A DNA stretch of 64,000 bases from positions 1,408,501-1,472,500 of the forward strand of contig NZ_CP060096.1 of the NCBI RefSeq assembly GCF_017357865.1. Reading direction: 5' to 3'. The stretch is from Aceticella autotrophica. GTDB taxonomy: Bacteria > Bacillota > Thermoanaerobacteria > Thermoanaerobacterales > Thermoanaerobacteraceae. This document shows positions 8,861 to 18,971 of the stretch, piece after piece (positions within the stretch are counted from its first letter, which is position 1; every line of letters starts with the position of its first letter). Below the pieces are notes generated by a model, which worked only from the letters and a program-made list of their open reading frames with translations, did no database searches and was not told the origin of the DNA. The translations under genes and the position numbers were made by a program.

Positions 8861-8889
8861 ATTTTAAATGAATATTTCAGTTTTGTCAA
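8861..8889 (-). promoter_or_regulatory. Sigma-A promoter of ylxM-ffh operon
   Basis: TTGACA (8884-8889) and TAAAAT (8861-8866) are separated by exactly 17 bp on the minus strand. The -35 box is a perfect match and the -10 box has one mismatch. The start of transcription would fall near 8854, about 32 nt before the ylxM ATG. Confidence 0.8.
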
Positions 8890-8895
8890 GCTTTT

Positions 8896-9954
8896 TTATT
8901 CGAAAAGTGCTTTTATATAATCCTCTGATTTAAATACCTGAAGGTCATCTATTCCTTCACCAACGCCGATGAACCTTACAGGTATATTTAATTCAGATTT
9001 AATCGAAATTACAATTCCACCTTTTGCAGTACCATCAAGCTTTGTTAAAACAAGACCTGAAACATCAGTAGCATCTTTGAAAACCCTCGCCTGTTGAACA
9101 GCATTTTGTCCTGTTGTTGCATCAAGAACCAAAAAAGTTTCTAATTTTGCAGATGGATATTCTCTTTGTATTACTCTGTAAATTTTTTTAAGCTCATCCA
9201 TTAAATTTTTCTTATTATGAAGTCTTCCTGCAGTATCACAAATTATTATATCTGATTTTCGTGTCTTTGCAGCCTGTATACCGTCAAAAACAACTGATGC
9301 AGGATCAGAGCCTTCATCATGCCTAATAATATCGCATCCAACTCTGCTTGCCCAAACCTCCAACTGCTCGATTGCAGCAGCTCTAAAAGTATCTGCTGCA
9401 ATCAATAAAACCTTCATTCCCTGACGTTTAAATCTGCCTGCCATTTTACCGATTGTCGTTGTTTTACCTACACCATTTACACCAACAACAAGTATTATTG
9501 TTGGTGATGTAATTTCTAAAGGAGCTTCATCCTTTTCCATTATTTCATATATTTCCTCTGCTAATAATTCCTTAATATCATCAGATTCTATCAGTTTTCT
9601 TTCTTTTGCTTTTTGTTTTATACCTTCAATTATTTTTGTTGTTGTTGCAAAACCAACATCAGCTAATATTAATATTTCTTCGAGTTCTTCTAAAAGTTCT
9701 TCATCTATTTTCCTGCCTTTGAAAATAATATTATCAATCTTCGATGTTATATTATCTCTAGTCTTTGCAAGACCTTCCTTTAATTTTTGAAAAAAACTTT
9801 TCTCCTCTTTTATTCTTTCTTCTTCCTTAATTGATTCTTCTTTTTTAATTAATTCGTCTTCCTTTTCCAAGATTGGTTTTTCTACCACTATTGATTCCTC
9901 TGTAACTTGTTGTTCTTGCTGATTTTTTTTGTTTCTCTTAAAGAAATTAAACAA
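8896..9954 (-). CDS. ftsY: Signal recognition particle receptor FtsY
   Basis: Receptor for SRP-ribosome complexes at the membrane. The N-terminal A region (about 1-60) is very rich in Glu and Lys, as usual. The NG domain has GVNGVGKTTTIGKMA (about 157-171), DTAGR and TKLDGTAKGG. 352 aa is normal. It follows smc by 15 nt, and its stop is close to the ylxM promoter, so the smc-ftsY and ylxM-ffh transcripts are adjacent. No strong terminator is visible between them. Confidence 0.96.
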   Translation of the reverse strand: MFNFFKRNKKNQQEQQVTEESIVVEKPILEKEDELIKKEESIKEEERIKEEKSFFQKLKEGLAKTRDNITSKIDNIIFKGRKIDEELLEELEEILILADVGFATTTKIIEGIKQKAKERKLIESDDIKELLAEEIYEIMEKDEAPLEITSPTIILVVGVNGVGKTTTIGKMAGRFKRQGMKVLLIAADTFRAAAIEQLEVWASRVGCDIIRHDEGSDPASVVFDGIQAAKTRKSDIIICDTAGRLHNKKNLMDELKKIYRVIQREYPSAKLETFLVLDATTGQNAVQQARVFKDATDVSGLVLTKLDGTAKGGIVISIKSELNIPVRFIGVGEGIDDLQVFKSEDYIKALFE

Positions 9955-9969
9955 ATTATCTCATCCTTT

Positions 9970-12900
9970 CTATGCACTTTCAAGTTTTAATGATAACAAT
10001 TTTGAAATACCTTTTTCCTGCATTGTTACACCATACATTACATCTGCTACCGACATTGTTCCTTTTCTATGTGTAACCACAATAAATTGGATATCTCTTG
10101 ATAGTTCTTTTAGAAAGCTGGCAAATCTATTAACATTAGCATCATCAAGTGCTGCATCAATTTCATCAAGTATACAAAATGGCGCAGGACGTATTAACAA
10201 CATGGCAAATAACAATGATATCGCCACAAGGGCCTTTTCTCCACCTGATAACAGGTTAATATTTTGAAGTTTTTTCCCCGGGGGCTGAACATTTATTTCA
10301 ACCCCCGTTTCAAGCAGGTTATCTGGCTCAGTCATAATAAGTTCTGCATTTCCGCCTCCAAAAAGTTTTTTAAAGGTTTTTTTAAATTGTATCTGAATAA
10401 GCTCAAAATTATTTTTAAATTGCGATTTTATTATTTTATTTGTTTCTTCTATCATTATTTTTAAAGTCTCTTTTGCATTATTTAAATCATCAAATTGCTT
10501 TTTTAGAAAATCATACCTTTCTTTTATATTTTTATATTCATTGATTGCATTAATATTTATAATACCTAATTCTTTTATTTCGTTAGTAAGTGAAAATACA
10601 CGTTGTTTTAACTGTTCTATATTTCCTTTTATCAGATAATCCGAAACCTTGTCCAAAGTTAATTCATATTCGTCCCAAAGCCTGTTTTTAATATTCTCCA
10701 ATTCTATATGTTCTTTTTGTATATTAATATCTAAACTATGTTTTTTTTCAAGATTTAAGGAATACTTATTTTCAAAAGCAGATAATACTGACCTTTTTCT
10801 CTCTAACTCATGATTTTTATTATTTAATTCACTTTCATAATTAATTATCTGAACATTTATTGTTTTTAATACTTCTTTAATGTTGTTTTTTTCATTTAAA
10901 TGTTCGTTTCTGCTTAATTCAAGCTGTTTAATCAATTCATTAAGTTGTTCTTGCCTTTTCCTATTTTCATAAAGATTATTTTTTATAGTCTCAAGCTCTT
11001 TTTCCTTTTCCTTTAGCTTATGAAGTTCATTCTGTAATTTTTGTTCATTTGTTGCAGATTCAATCTTTAAGGTTGTTAAATTTTCTTCTATGTCTTTTAA
11101 TATTTCACTTTTATTGCTGTGGTTTGCCTTATAGTTTTCGATTTTTTGATTTATTTCAGATTTTTGCTTATCCATTTGTGATATTTCTTCATTATACCTG
11201 TTTATATCAGTCTTATAAATCTCAATTTTTTTAATAATTTCTTCTATTTCATTTTTATTCTCTTCTATTTGCAATTTCATTTTTTTAATTTCAAAATCAA
11301 GTATTGACTGCTGCTCTTTCAATTCATTTATTTTATAGCTAATATTATCAACTTCGCTTTTTATTTCTTTTAATTTTTCTTCTTTAACCTGTTTGTTTCT
11401 TGTAAATTCAATCATCTTATTTTTTATTATATTAGTTTCATTCTCATAATTTGATAATTTTACTTGAAGTCCATTTATTTCATCTTTGCGTTTTAATATA
11501 CTCTGAGCCTCAGCTCTTAGACTACCTCCTGTTATTGAACCTCCTGGATTTATAACATCACCATCAAGAGTCACAATTTTGTATTGACTTCCTGTTATTC
11601 GGGTTAATAATATAGCAGAATCGAGTTTTTTAACTACAATTACCCTTCCTAATAAAAATTTAATTATATTTTCAAGAATATTGTCATACTGAACAATATC
11701 TGATGCAATACCTATCATATTTTCTTTTGCTTCATTGCTTAAATCTTTTATATTAATAGCTTTATGTCTTATATTATTTAATGGTAAAAATGTTGCCCTG
11801 CCATAATTATTTCTTTTTAATATATCTATCAATATTTTAGCATCATCTGCTGACTTTATTACAATATCCTGAATTGCTGAACCTAATGCCACTTCTATTG
11901 CAGTAGAATATACCTTATCAACATATATCAAATTCCCAACAATACCTATAACAATAGCTTTTAGTTTATTGTCTTTATTAATATATTTCATTAAATTTTT
12001 CACACTATTGTTATATCCTTCATAATTATTTTCCATTTCCGTTAAAATAGATATTTTTGATTTAATATTGCTATATTCAAGATTATATTGAATTATTAAG
12101 TCCTTCAATTTAACAATTTTTGTATTCAAATCCGAGTATTCTTTCTCTACAGATTCTTTATTATTGATACATTCAGATAATTTTTTGTTAAGATTTTTTA
12201 TCTCTTTTGTTATATGATTAAAATCATTTTCTTTTTCAACTATTTTGACTTCAAACTGTTCTTTTAATTTATTAATAGAATTTAATTTTTCCAATGCATT
12301 ATCTTTCATTGAATTACATGCAGACAGTTTACTTCTTTTATCAGCAATAGAATTTAATATGTTTAAAATATCACCTTGAGCAAGTTCTATCTCTGTTTCT
12401 TTTTCTTTTTCTTCATATTTAAGTAAATCATATTTATCTGACACATTTTTGATTTTTTCATTCAACTCATTTTTTTCCATATTTAAATCATAAATATTTT
12501 TTTTTATTTTTATCAATTCATCTGAAAGTATATTTGATTTATTTTCATTTTCATCAATTGATTCCAATATCCTTTTTAAATTTTCGCTTTTGTTTTTTAT
12601 TTTTTCATCTATAAGGTCTATTTTGCCATTTAATATCTCTAATTCATTAGTTCTTTTAAAATAATCCTCTTTAGTGGTTTCAATATTACTCTTTAAATTT
12701 TTTATATATATTTCATATTCATTTATATTGTTTCTTTGACTTGTAATTAGTATCTCGTCTTGAGATAAAACATTTTTTATTGTTTCGTATTCTTCTGTTA
12801 ACTTCTCAAGCCTTTTTTCAGATTCATTAATTTTATTAGAATATATTGTAATATCAACTTTTTTTTTCTCTTTAATAAGTTCTAAATATTTTTGGGCTTT

Positions 12901-13530
12901 ATTTCTTTCAACAAAAAGAGGATTTAATTGCTTTTCAAGCTCGTATATTATATCACTTAGTCTTTTAATATTTTCATTTGTAGCATCAAGTTTTTTTAAT
13001 GCTTCTTCCTTTTTATACTTGTATTTTGAAATACCGGCAGCTTCTTCAAAAATACGTCTTCTTTCTTCAGGTTTTGTACTTAATATTTCGTCGATTTTCC
13101 CTTGACTGATTATAGAATAACCATCTTTTCCTATCCCTATATCTAAAAAAAGCTCATATATATCTTTAAGCCTGCAAGAAGTTTTATTTATGTAAAACTC
13201 GCTTTCTCCGGATCTAAAAATCCTTCTTGTTATTGCTACTTCTGAATAATCAAGTGGTAACATATGGTCACAATTATCAAATACTAAACTTACTTCTGCA
13301 AAACCTAAGGGCTTCCTTTTTTCCGTTCCGGCGAAAATAATATCTTCCAGTTTTGAACCACGTAAACTTTTTATGCTTTGCTCGCCAAGTACAAGCCTTA
13401 CTGCATCAGATATATTGCTTTTACCACTGCCGTTTGGTCCTACTATTGTTGTTATACCCCTCTCAAAATTTAATACAACCTTATCTGCAAATGATTTAAA
13501 ACCTTTCATCTCTAATTTTTTAAGGTACAT
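9970..13530 (-). CDS. smc: Chromosome segregation protein SMC
   Basis: Chromosome condensation ATPase acting as a dimer with ScpA/ScpB. Walker A GPNGSGKSN lies at about residues 32-40, the ABC signature LSGGEKALV near 1095, and Walker B ILDEIDAALDD near 1120. Two long Glu/Lys-rich coiled coils (about 170-500 and 680-1030) flank a Gly-rich hinge (about 510-670, including NPGGSITGGS). 1186 aa is the family length. It heads the smc-ftsY operon with its own promoter at 13552-13581; scpA/scpB are not in the window. Confidence 0.97.
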   Translation of the reverse strand: MYLKKLEMKGFKSFADKVVLNFERGITTIVGPNGSGKSNISDAVRLVLGEQSIKSLRGSKLEDIIFAGTEKRKPLGFAEVSLVFDNCDHMLPLDYSEVAITRRIFRSGESEFYINKTSCRLKDIYELFLDIGIGKDGYSIISQGKIDEILSTKPEERRRIFEEAAGISKYKYKKEEALKKLDATNENIKRLSDIIYELEKQLNPLFVERNKAQKYLELIKEKKKVDITIYSNKINESEKRLEKLTEEYETIKNVLSQDEILITSQRNNINEYEIYIKNLKSNIETTKEDYFKRTNELEILNGKIDLIDEKIKNKSENLKRILESIDENENKSNILSDELIKIKKNIYDLNMEKNELNEKIKNVSDKYDLLKYEEKEKETEIELAQGDILNILNSIADKRSKLSACNSMKDNALEKLNSINKLKEQFEVKIVEKENDFNHITKEIKNLNKKLSECINNKESVEKEYSDLNTKIVKLKDLIIQYNLEYSNIKSKISILTEMENNYEGYNNSVKNLMKYINKDNKLKAIVIGIVGNLIYVDKVYSTAIEVALGSAIQDIVIKSADDAKILIDILKRNNYGRATFLPLNNIRHKAINIKDLSNEAKENMIGIASDIVQYDNILENIIKFLLGRVIVVKKLDSAILLTRITGSQYKIVTLDGDVINPGGSITGGSLRAEAQSILKRKDEINGLQVKLSNYENETNIIKNKMIEFTRNKQVKEEKLKEIKSEVDNISYKINELKEQQSILDFEIKKMKLQIEENKNEIEEIIKKIEIYKTDINRYNEEISQMDKQKSEINQKIENYKANHSNKSEILKDIEENLTTLKIESATNEQKLQNELHKLKEKEKELETIKNNLYENRKRQEQLNELIKQLELSRNEHLNEKNNIKEVLKTINVQIINYESELNNKNHELERKRSVLSAFENKYSLNLEKKHSLDINIQKEHIELENIKNRLWDEYELTLDKVSDYLIKGNIEQLKQRVFSLTNEIKELGIININAINEYKNIKERYDFLKKQFDDLNNAKETLKIMIEETNKIIKSQFKNNFELIQIQFKKTFKKLFGGGNAELIMTEPDNLLETGVEINVQPPGKKLQNINLLSGGEKALVAISLLFAMLLIRPAPFCILDEIDAALDDANVNRFASFLKELSRDIQFIVVTHRKGTMSVADVMYGVTMQEKGISKLLSLKLESA

Positions 13531-13551
13531 AAAACCCCTCCTGCACCATAC

Positions 13552-13581
13552 ATTTTAACATATTTATTAGCAATCATACAA
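13552..13581 (-). promoter_or_regulatory. Probable promoter of smc-ftsY
   Basis: TTGTAT (13576-13581) and TAAAAT (13552-13557) are 18 bp apart on the minus strand, directly after the spoVS terminator and about 20 nt before the smc ATG. One to two mismatches per box. Confidence 0.45.
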
Positions 13582-13582
13582 T

Positions 13583-13614
13583 GATTAAAACCTGCAAAAT
13601 TGCAGGTTTTAATC
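13583..13614 (-). terminator. Terminator of spoVS
   Basis: A perfect 14-bp stem (13583-13596 with 13601-13614) and a 4-nt loop start inside the spoVS stop codon. The stem contains CCTGCA/TGCAGG with A/T outer pairs, so its 3' arm supplies the TTTT run. Its symmetry means it could stop transcription from either side. Confidence 0.8.
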
Positions 13615-13873
13615 ATCTATGTTCCACAATAAATTTAATTGCTGTTCGCAATTCTCCATTGATCTCGATTTCTGAAAAAGCTGGTATCATGACAAGATCA
13701 ATTCCATTTGGCGCTACAAAACCTCTGGCAATTGCTATTGCTTTTACAGCTTGATTTACTGCACCTGCCCCTACCGCTTGTATTTCAGCTTCAGTTTTAT
13801 TTCTTAATATGGCTGCAAGTGCACCTGCTACAGATTTAGGTTGAGATTTAGCTGATACCTTTAGGACTTCCAC
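13613..13873 (-). CDS. spoVS: Stage V sporulation protein S
   Basis: 86-aa Alba-like protein needed for spore coat assembly and heat resistance in Bacillus, where it is expressed early under sigma-H. The sequence is highly conserved (MEVLKVSAKSQPKSVAGALA, AVNQAVKAIAIARGFVAPNG). The start is GTG at 13873, with GAGGAGG 8 nt upstream. It is bounded by a strong terminator and lies between the radical SAM gene and smc, an insertion relative to the Bacillus rnc-smc order. A TTGTAT box lies upstream, but no convincing -10 or sigma-H motif could be fixed. Confidence 0.96.
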   Translation of the reverse strand: MEVLKVSAKSQPKSVAGALAAILRNKTEAEIQAVGAGAVNQAVKAIAIARGFVAPNGIDLVMIPAFSEIEINGELRTAIKFIVEHR

Positions 13874-13959
13874 TATAAAAACCTCCTCTTATATATTGTG
13901 TAATGTGTAAATGAATACAAGTATATATTCTATATATGGTTTATTAAATCCTTCTTTTT

Positions 13960-15021
13960 TTAAAAATTATTTTTTATATAATCAATCACCCTTTGCCTAT
14001 AAATATTTTCTTTGTATAAAATAGCAATCATATCCATAGGTATCATATCGGATTGTTTTATTTTTATCACTGTATCGTATTTATGTTCTATATACTTTAT
14101 ATTATATTTTTTTTGTCCAACAACTGTTGATACATACTTGGGATTTAAAATCATACATACATTAACATTCCTTATATTTTTTTCTTTAAATAAGGAGTTA
14201 AGCATATCCTTTATAATGGAGGATTCCACCAATTGCCCAAAAGCCGGATGAAAAGGCCCTGCTATTATATCCTTTTTATTATTAATATTTTCAGTAGTTT
14301 GCAGCCCGATTCTTATAACAGGTATATCTTCTTTTAGAAATTTTATATATAATTGCTTTGATAATTCAACAGCATCACAAAGATTTAAAGGAACATATAA
14401 TCCATCTTTGTACATTTTTTCAAGATATGTGCCTTTTAGAACTACAGTTGGATATATTCGTACAAAATCCGGTCTTAATTCTATAATTTTTTTAGCAGTA
14501 TTAAGTGATTTTAAATTATTGTCACCCGGCAAGCCAATCATTATCTGTAATCCTAAAGTAAAGCCATATTCTTTAATTAGTTTGACTGCATTTATTACAT
14601 CATCTGGCGTATGACCTCTGTGACTTTTTTCAAGTACATCTATTTCCATTGATTGAACTCCAAGTTCAATAATTGATACATTATATTTTTTTAAATTTTC
14701 CAAGATACTACTATTTATATAATCTGGTCTTGTGGATAAACGTATTGCATCAATTAAACCTTTATCTAAATATGCTTTTGCCGCTTTTAAAAATGATCTC
14801 TGTATATCAATAGGAATTCCAGTAAAGCTTCCCCCAAAAAAGGAAACCTCTTTTCTTGAATCCTGTGGTATTGTTTTAAGATATTTTTCCATAGTATTAT
14901 GAATATACCCTTCATTAATCATAACTTTTGAACCTGTTATTTCTTCCTGATTGCAAAAAACACATTTAAATGGGCAACCCATATGTGGTACAAATATAGG
15001 AATTATAAAAATATTTCTCAT
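13960..15021 (-). CDS. Elp3/HemN-like radical SAM protein
   Basis: 353-aa radical SAM enzyme with the cluster motif C16-x3-C20-x2-C23 (GCPFKCVFCNQ) and the following GGSFTG SAM-binding segment. The barrel sequence (LSTRPDYI, ELGVQSM, LQIMIGLPGD) is like the Elp3/coproporphyrinogen-oxidase class. It lacks the acetyltransferase half of true Elp3. Homologues are often found next to rnc and smc in clostridia; the substrate is not known to me. Its ATG overlaps the rnc stop by 4 nt, so it is the last gene of the fab operon. Confidence 0.85.
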   Translation of the reverse strand: MRNIFIIPIFVPHMGCPFKCVFCNQEEITGSKVMINEGYIHNTMEKYLKTIPQDSRKEVSFFGGSFTGIPIDIQRSFLKAAKAYLDKGLIDAIRLSTRPDYINSSILENLKKYNVSIIELGVQSMEIDVLEKSHRGHTPDDVINAVKLIKEYGFTLGLQIMIGLPGDNNLKSLNTAKKIIELRPDFVRIYPTVVLKGTYLEKMYKDGLYVPLNLCDAVELSKQLYIKFLKEDIPVIRIGLQTTENINNKKDIIAGPFHPAFGQLVESSIIKDMLNSLFKEKNIRNVNVCMILNPKYVSTVVGQKKYNIKYIEHKYDTVIKIKQSDMIPMDMIAILYKENIYRQRVIDYIKNNF

Positions 15022-15719
15022 TTTATTATCCCCAGTTTGTTTAATGCTTCCAAAGCAGCACTTTGTTCCGCTTCTTTTTTGCTTCTCCCTGAACCCGTAC
15101 CAATTATATTTTCTTCTATCTTCACACTTATTACAAATGTTTTATTATGATCTGGTCCATATTCATCTATTATTTCATAATTTATTTTGCCAATTCCCAT
15201 TTTTTGTGTTACTTCCTGCAACTTTGTTTTATAATCGCGATAAATAAGACCACTTAATACTCCATCTATTATATTTTTTAAAATTTTTAATACAATTTCT
15301 CTGGTTTTATTTAAATCAGAATCTAAATATATTGCAGCTATTAATGCTTCTACTGCATCAGCCAGTATAGAATCCCTTTCTCTTCCGCCAGTTAATTCTT
15401 CACCCTTACCCATTAGGAGATATTTACCAAGTTCCAATTCTTTTGCGCATTTTGCAAGAGATGGTTCACACACAATTTCTGCCCTGAATTTGGAAAGGAA
15501 TCCTTCTTCTAAATCCCTTCTTTTTTTATATAGGTATTCGCTAATAATAATACTTAATACTGAATCCCCTAAAAACTCAAGTCTTTCATTATTTACACCT
15601 ATATTTTTACTCTCATTTGACCATGAACTATGTGTCAGTGCCTGTTTAAGCAATATTCTATTTTTAAAATTATATTTTAATTTATTTTCCAATTCATTAA
15701 ATTGACTATTATTTTCCAC
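15018..15719 (-). CDS. rnc: Ribonuclease III
   Basis: Double-strand-specific endoribonuclease that releases pre-rRNAs and, in species that have them, removes 23S intervening sequences. 233 aa from a GTG at 15719, with AAAGAGG 7 nt upstream; a longer frame reaching 15797 would run into fabF and has no site. The signature NERLEFLGDS is at 44-53, the second acidic cluster (DAVEA) near 122, and a dsRBD at about 160-230. It is placed between fabF and the radical SAM gene. Note the RNase III-type arms in the 23S insert of this same window. Confidence 0.95.
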   Translation of the reverse strand: MENNSQFNELENKLKYNFKNRILLKQALTHSSWSNESKNIGVNNERLEFLGDSVLSIIISEYLYKKRRDLEEGFLSKFRAEIVCEPSLAKCAKELELGKYLLMGKGEELTGGRERDSILADAVEALIAAIYLDSDLNKTREIVLKILKNIIDGVLSGLIYRDYKTKLQEVTQKMGIGKINYEIIDEYGPDHNKTFVISVKIEENIIGTGSGRSKKEAEQSAALEALNKLGIIK

Positions 15720-15732
15720 AAAATTACCTCTT

Positions 15733-16962
15733 TCAAAATTTTTTAAATGCAAGTGTTGCATTATGTCCCCCAAAACCAAATGAATTTGATAATGCATATT
15801 TTATTTCTTCTTTTATTGCTTTATTGGGAACATAATTCAAATCACATTCAGGATCTTGTGTAACATAATTGATTGTCGGCGGAATAATCCCATTTTTTAA
15901 TGCAAGAATCGTCGCAATTGCTTCAATCGCACCAGATGCCCCAAGAAGATGCCCTGTCATAGATTTTGTTGAACTAATTTTTAATTCATAGGCGTGTTTG
16001 CCAAATATATTCTTAATAGCCATTGTTTCATATTTATCATTATAAACTGTTGAAGTGCCATGTGCATTTATATAATCAACATCCTCTGTTTTTATATCAG
16101 CATCTTTTAAAGCATTTTTCATCGCTCTTACTGCACCTGCCCCTGTCGGCTCAGGTGCTGTTATATGATATGCATCTGCACTTGCACCATATCCTATTAT
16201 TTCAGCATATATGTATGCACCTCTGTTTAATGCATGTTCTAAAGATTCGAGAATTAATGTACCTGAACCTTCTCCCATTACAAAACCATCCCTATTTGCG
16301 TCAAAAGGTCTACATGCAGTATTAGGATCCTCATTTGTTGTCATTGCTTTTATTGCGCAAAAACCTGCAAGAGATAATGGTGTTATTGCAGCTTCACTGC
16401 CACCAGTTACAATAAAATCTGCGTCACCCCTTTGAATAACTTTAAAAGCATCACCAATCGCACTTGAACTTGATGCACATGCATTTACAATTGTCTCATT
16501 ATGACCTTTTAACCCATAGGTTATCGATATAAGACCTGCAGCCATATCTGGTATCATCATAGGCACAAAAAACGGGCTAACCCTTCCAGGACCTTTTTTA
16601 AGAAGAATATTATGCTGATTTTCAAGTGTTTCAATACCTCCAACACCTGAAGCATATATTACACCTGCTCTATCAAGGTCTTCTTTGGATAAATCTAATT
16701 TTGAATCTTCCAAAGCCAATTTTGCACTTGATAATGCAAACTGTGCAAATCTATCCATCCTTTTGACTTCTTTTTTTTCTATATAATCTGTGGAAACAAA
16801 ATCCTTTACTTCTGCAGCCAATTTTGTAGTATATGAACTCACATCAAATTTTGTTATTCTGTCAATACCTGATTTTCCATTAATAAGAGAATCCCAATAC
16901 TTCTCTATTGTATTGCCAAGGGGGGTTATAACACCAATTCCTGTAATAACAACTCTATTCAT
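15733..16962 (-). CDS. fabF: 3-oxoacyl-ACP synthase II
   Basis: Elongating condensing enzyme of type II fatty acid synthesis. The catalytic Cys is at 162 in [12 protein letters not shown], with the two His in NAHGTST and [11 protein letters not shown]. 409 aa is normal. It follows acpP by about 65 nt that include a 20-bp hairpin, so acpP is likely made in excess of fabF. The start ATG has a GGAGGTTATGTA leader. Confidence 0.97.
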   Translation of the reverse strand: MNRVVITGIGVITPLGNTIEKYWDSLINGKSGIDRITKFDVSSYTTKLAAEVKDFVSTDYIEKKEVKRMDRFAQFALSSAKLALEDSKLDLSKEDLDRAGVIYASGVGGIETLENQHNILLKKGPGRVSPFFVPMMIPDMAAGLISITYGLKGHNETIVNACASSSSAIGDAFKVIQRGDADFIVTGGSEAAITPLSLAGFCAIKAMTTNEDPNTACRPFDANRDGFVMGEGSGTLILESLEHALNRGAYIYAEIIGYGASADAYHITAPEPTGAGAVRAMKNALKDADIKTEDVDYINAHGTSTVYNDKYETMAIKNIFGKHAYELKISSTKSMTGHLLGASGAIEAIATILALKNGIIPPTINYVTQDPECDLNYVPNKAIKEEIKYALSNSFGFGGHNATLAFKKF

Positions 16963-17003
16963 TACATAACCTCCAAAATTTAATAATTAAATTTATTGTA
17001 TAA

Positions 17004-17023
17004 AGTCCCGCAATTGCGGGACT
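17004..17023 (-). terminator. Attenuating hairpin between acpP and fabF
   Basis: A perfect 20-bp palindrome, AGTCCCGCAATTGCGGGACT, directly after the acpP stop and followed by TTTAT on the minus strand. The 8-bp GC-rich stem is strong but the T run is short, so partial termination or mRNA end protection for acpP is likely. Confidence 0.65.
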
Positions 17024-17027
17024 CAAA

Positions 17028-17264
17028 TTATTTCACATTCTTTAAGTATTCAACAACATCTCCAACAGTTTTAATCTTTTCTGCATCCTCATCAGGTATT
17101 TCAACATCAAATTCTTCTTCAAGCGCCATTATAAGCTCTACTATATCTAAAGAATCCGCTCCTAAATCATCTATGAAAGATGATTCCATTGTTACTTCAC
17201 CAGGATCAACACCCAATTGTTCAACGATAATATCTCTAATTTTCTCAAAATCCATAAAATTCAC
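17028..17264 (-). CDS. acpP: Acyl carrier protein
   Basis: Small acidic carrier of growing acyl chains. The 4'-phosphopantetheine site is Ser38 in [12 protein letters not shown]. 78 aa is normal and the protein is strongly acidic. A GGAGGTG site precedes the ATG. It lies in the order fabG-acpP-fabF, with a hairpin after it that should raise its abundance relative to fabF. Confidence 0.97.
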   Translation of the reverse strand: MNFMDFEKIRDIIVEQLGVDPGEVTMESSFIDDLGADSLDIVELIMALEEEFDVEIPDEDAEKIKTVGDVVEYLKNVK

Positions 17265-17295
17265 CTCCTCTCAAAATGTATATATAAGAATAATA

Positions 17296-18042
17296 TTACA
17301 TAACCATTCCACCGTCAACATTAATTACCTGCCCTGTTATGTAATCTGCAGCACTACTGGCTAAAAATGATACAACATTTGCTATATCCTGAGGATTTCC
17401 TGCTCTTTTTAAAGGTATGGAATTTATCATCTGTTCTTTTATGTCTTTTTTTAATATATCAGTCATCTCTGTTTCAATAAAACCAGGTGCAATTGCATTT
17501 GCAGTAATTCCTCTTGCAGCAAGTTCTTTTGCAACTGACTTTGTCAAACCTATTATTCCAGCCTTTGATGCTGCATAGTTAACCTGACCTGCATTACCTA
17601 TTATTCCTATTATTGATGAAATATTTATTATTTTCCCTTCTTTTTTCTTTAGCATATGTTTTGAAGCAAATTTTATTACATTAAAAGCACCTTTTAAATT
17701 TGTATTAATAACATCATCCCATTCTTCTTCAGACATTCTTAATAAAAGATTGTCTCTTGTTATACCTGCATTGTTTACAACTACATTTATTGCTCCAAAT
17801 TTCTCTATTATTTCCTTTATCATGTTTTCAACCTGCTTATATTGAGAAATATCACACATTAATGAAATAGCATTTACACCGTATGATTTCGCTATTTCTA
17901 CAACTTCATCAGCACTTTTTGAGTTTTTAGAATAATTTATAGCTATATTAAAACCATCTTTAGCAAGCTGTATCGCTACTGCCTTTCCAATGCCTCTTGA
18001 ACCTCCTGTTACAAGGGCTGTTTTACCTTCTTTATTCATCAT
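17296..18042 (-). CDS. fabG: 3-oxoacyl-ACP reductase
   Basis: NADPH-dependent short-chain dehydrogenase that reduces the 3-keto group in each elongation cycle. The nucleotide motif TGGSRGIGKA is at about 12-21, NNAG at 90-93, and the catalytic set Ser143, Tyr156, Lys160 (YAASK). 248 aa. It overlaps the fabD stop by 4 nt, so the two are translationally coupled. Confidence 0.97.
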   Translation of the reverse strand: MMNKEGKTALVTGGSRGIGKAVAIQLAKDGFNIAINYSKNSKSADEVVEIAKSYGVNAISLMCDISQYKQVENMIKEIIEKFGAINVVVNNAGITRDNLLLRMSEEEWDDVINTNLKGAFNVIKFASKHMLKKKEGKIINISSIIGIIGNAGQVNYAASKAGIIGLTKSVAKELAARGITANAIAPGFIETEMTDILKKDIKEQMINSIPLKRAGNPQDIANVVSFLASSAADYITGQVINVDGGMVM

Positions 18043-18971
18043 AATCCCCCCATACTCGTCAAAAGTTTAGACAAAGAAACCTCATCTTGAAAATTAAATG
18101 CAGCTTTAGTTTTATCTATCCTTTTCATAAAACCTGTCAATGTATTACCTGGCCCAATCTCAATAAAAGCATCAATACCCTCATTTATCATTTTATTTAT
18201 GGACTGTTCCCATAAAACAGGATGACTCACTTGTTTTATTAACAAATCTTTTACATCTTCTAATTTTTCATATTCTGCCGTAACATTTGCAATTACAGGT
18301 ATTTCCATGCCATTCAGTTTTATTGAATCAAGGTCTTGTTTTAGTAAATCCCCAGCTTTTTTTAGCATACTGCAATGAAATGGTGCACTAACAGGAAGCA
18401 TAACTGCTTTTTTAGCACCCTTATCCTTTGCAATTTCAACAGCCTTCTCAACAGCCTTGATTTCCCCTGCAATGCATAACTGACCAGGATAATTGTAATT
18501 TGTTGGTTCCACAATACCATCACTTGATGCTTCTTTACATATATCCTCGACAATTTTATTTTCAAGCCCGATAATTGCTGCTGTAGCTCCAACCCCTAAA
18601 GGAACCACATTCTGCATGTATTTCCCCCTGTTTTTCACCAACCTGACCGCATCAGCAAAGGATAAAACACCTGCTAAAACTAGGGAACTGTATTCTCCAA
18701 GACTTAATCCGGCAGTAACATCTGGATTTAATCCTTTTTTAAGTAATACCTTTGTAAGTGCAACACTGACTGTTAAAATAGCAGGCTGGGTGTTTTCTGT
18801 TTTCATGAGTTCCGTATCAGGACCTTCAAAACATAATCTCGTAATATTAAATTTTAAAGCATCATTTGCTTCCTCAAAAATTTCTCTTGCTTCGATATGA
18901 TTTTCATATATATCTTTTCCCATTCCAACATATTGAGCACCCTGTCCCGGATAAATGAATGCAGTTTTCAC
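18039..18971 (-). CDS. fabD: Malonyl-CoA:ACP transacylase
   Basis: Transfers malonyl from CoA to ACP. The GQGAQ oxyanion motif is at 9-13, nucleophile Ser90 is in GLSLGEYS, and the catalytic His lies in APFHCSM (about 199). 310 aa is normal. It overlaps fabG and fabK by 4 nt each. Confidence 0.97.
   Translation of the reverse strand: MKTAFIYPGQGAQYVGMGKDIYENHIEAREIFEEANDALKFNITRLCFEGPDTELMKTENTQPAILTVSVALTKVLLKKGLNPDVTAGLSLGEYSSLVLAGVLSFADAVRLVKNRGKYMQNVVPLGVGATAAIIGLENKIVEDICKEASSDGIVEPTNYNYPGQLCIAGEIKAVEKAVEIAKDKGAKKAVMLPVSAPFHCSMLKKAGDLLKQDLDSIKLNGMEIPVIANVTAEYEKLEDVKDLLIKQVSHPVLWEQSINKMINEGIDAFIEIGPGNTLTGFMKRIDKTKAAFNFQDEVSLSKLLTSMGGL

Noticed and set aside
9929..10267. 112-aa plus-strand frame across ftsY and smc
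   Set aside because: It is antisense to two certain genes, lacks a ribosome site and has no recognised domain.
15720..15797. Longer RNase III reading overlapping fabF
   Set aside because: The extra residues are out-of-frame fabF sequence; the GTG at 15719 has a proper site and gives the family length.
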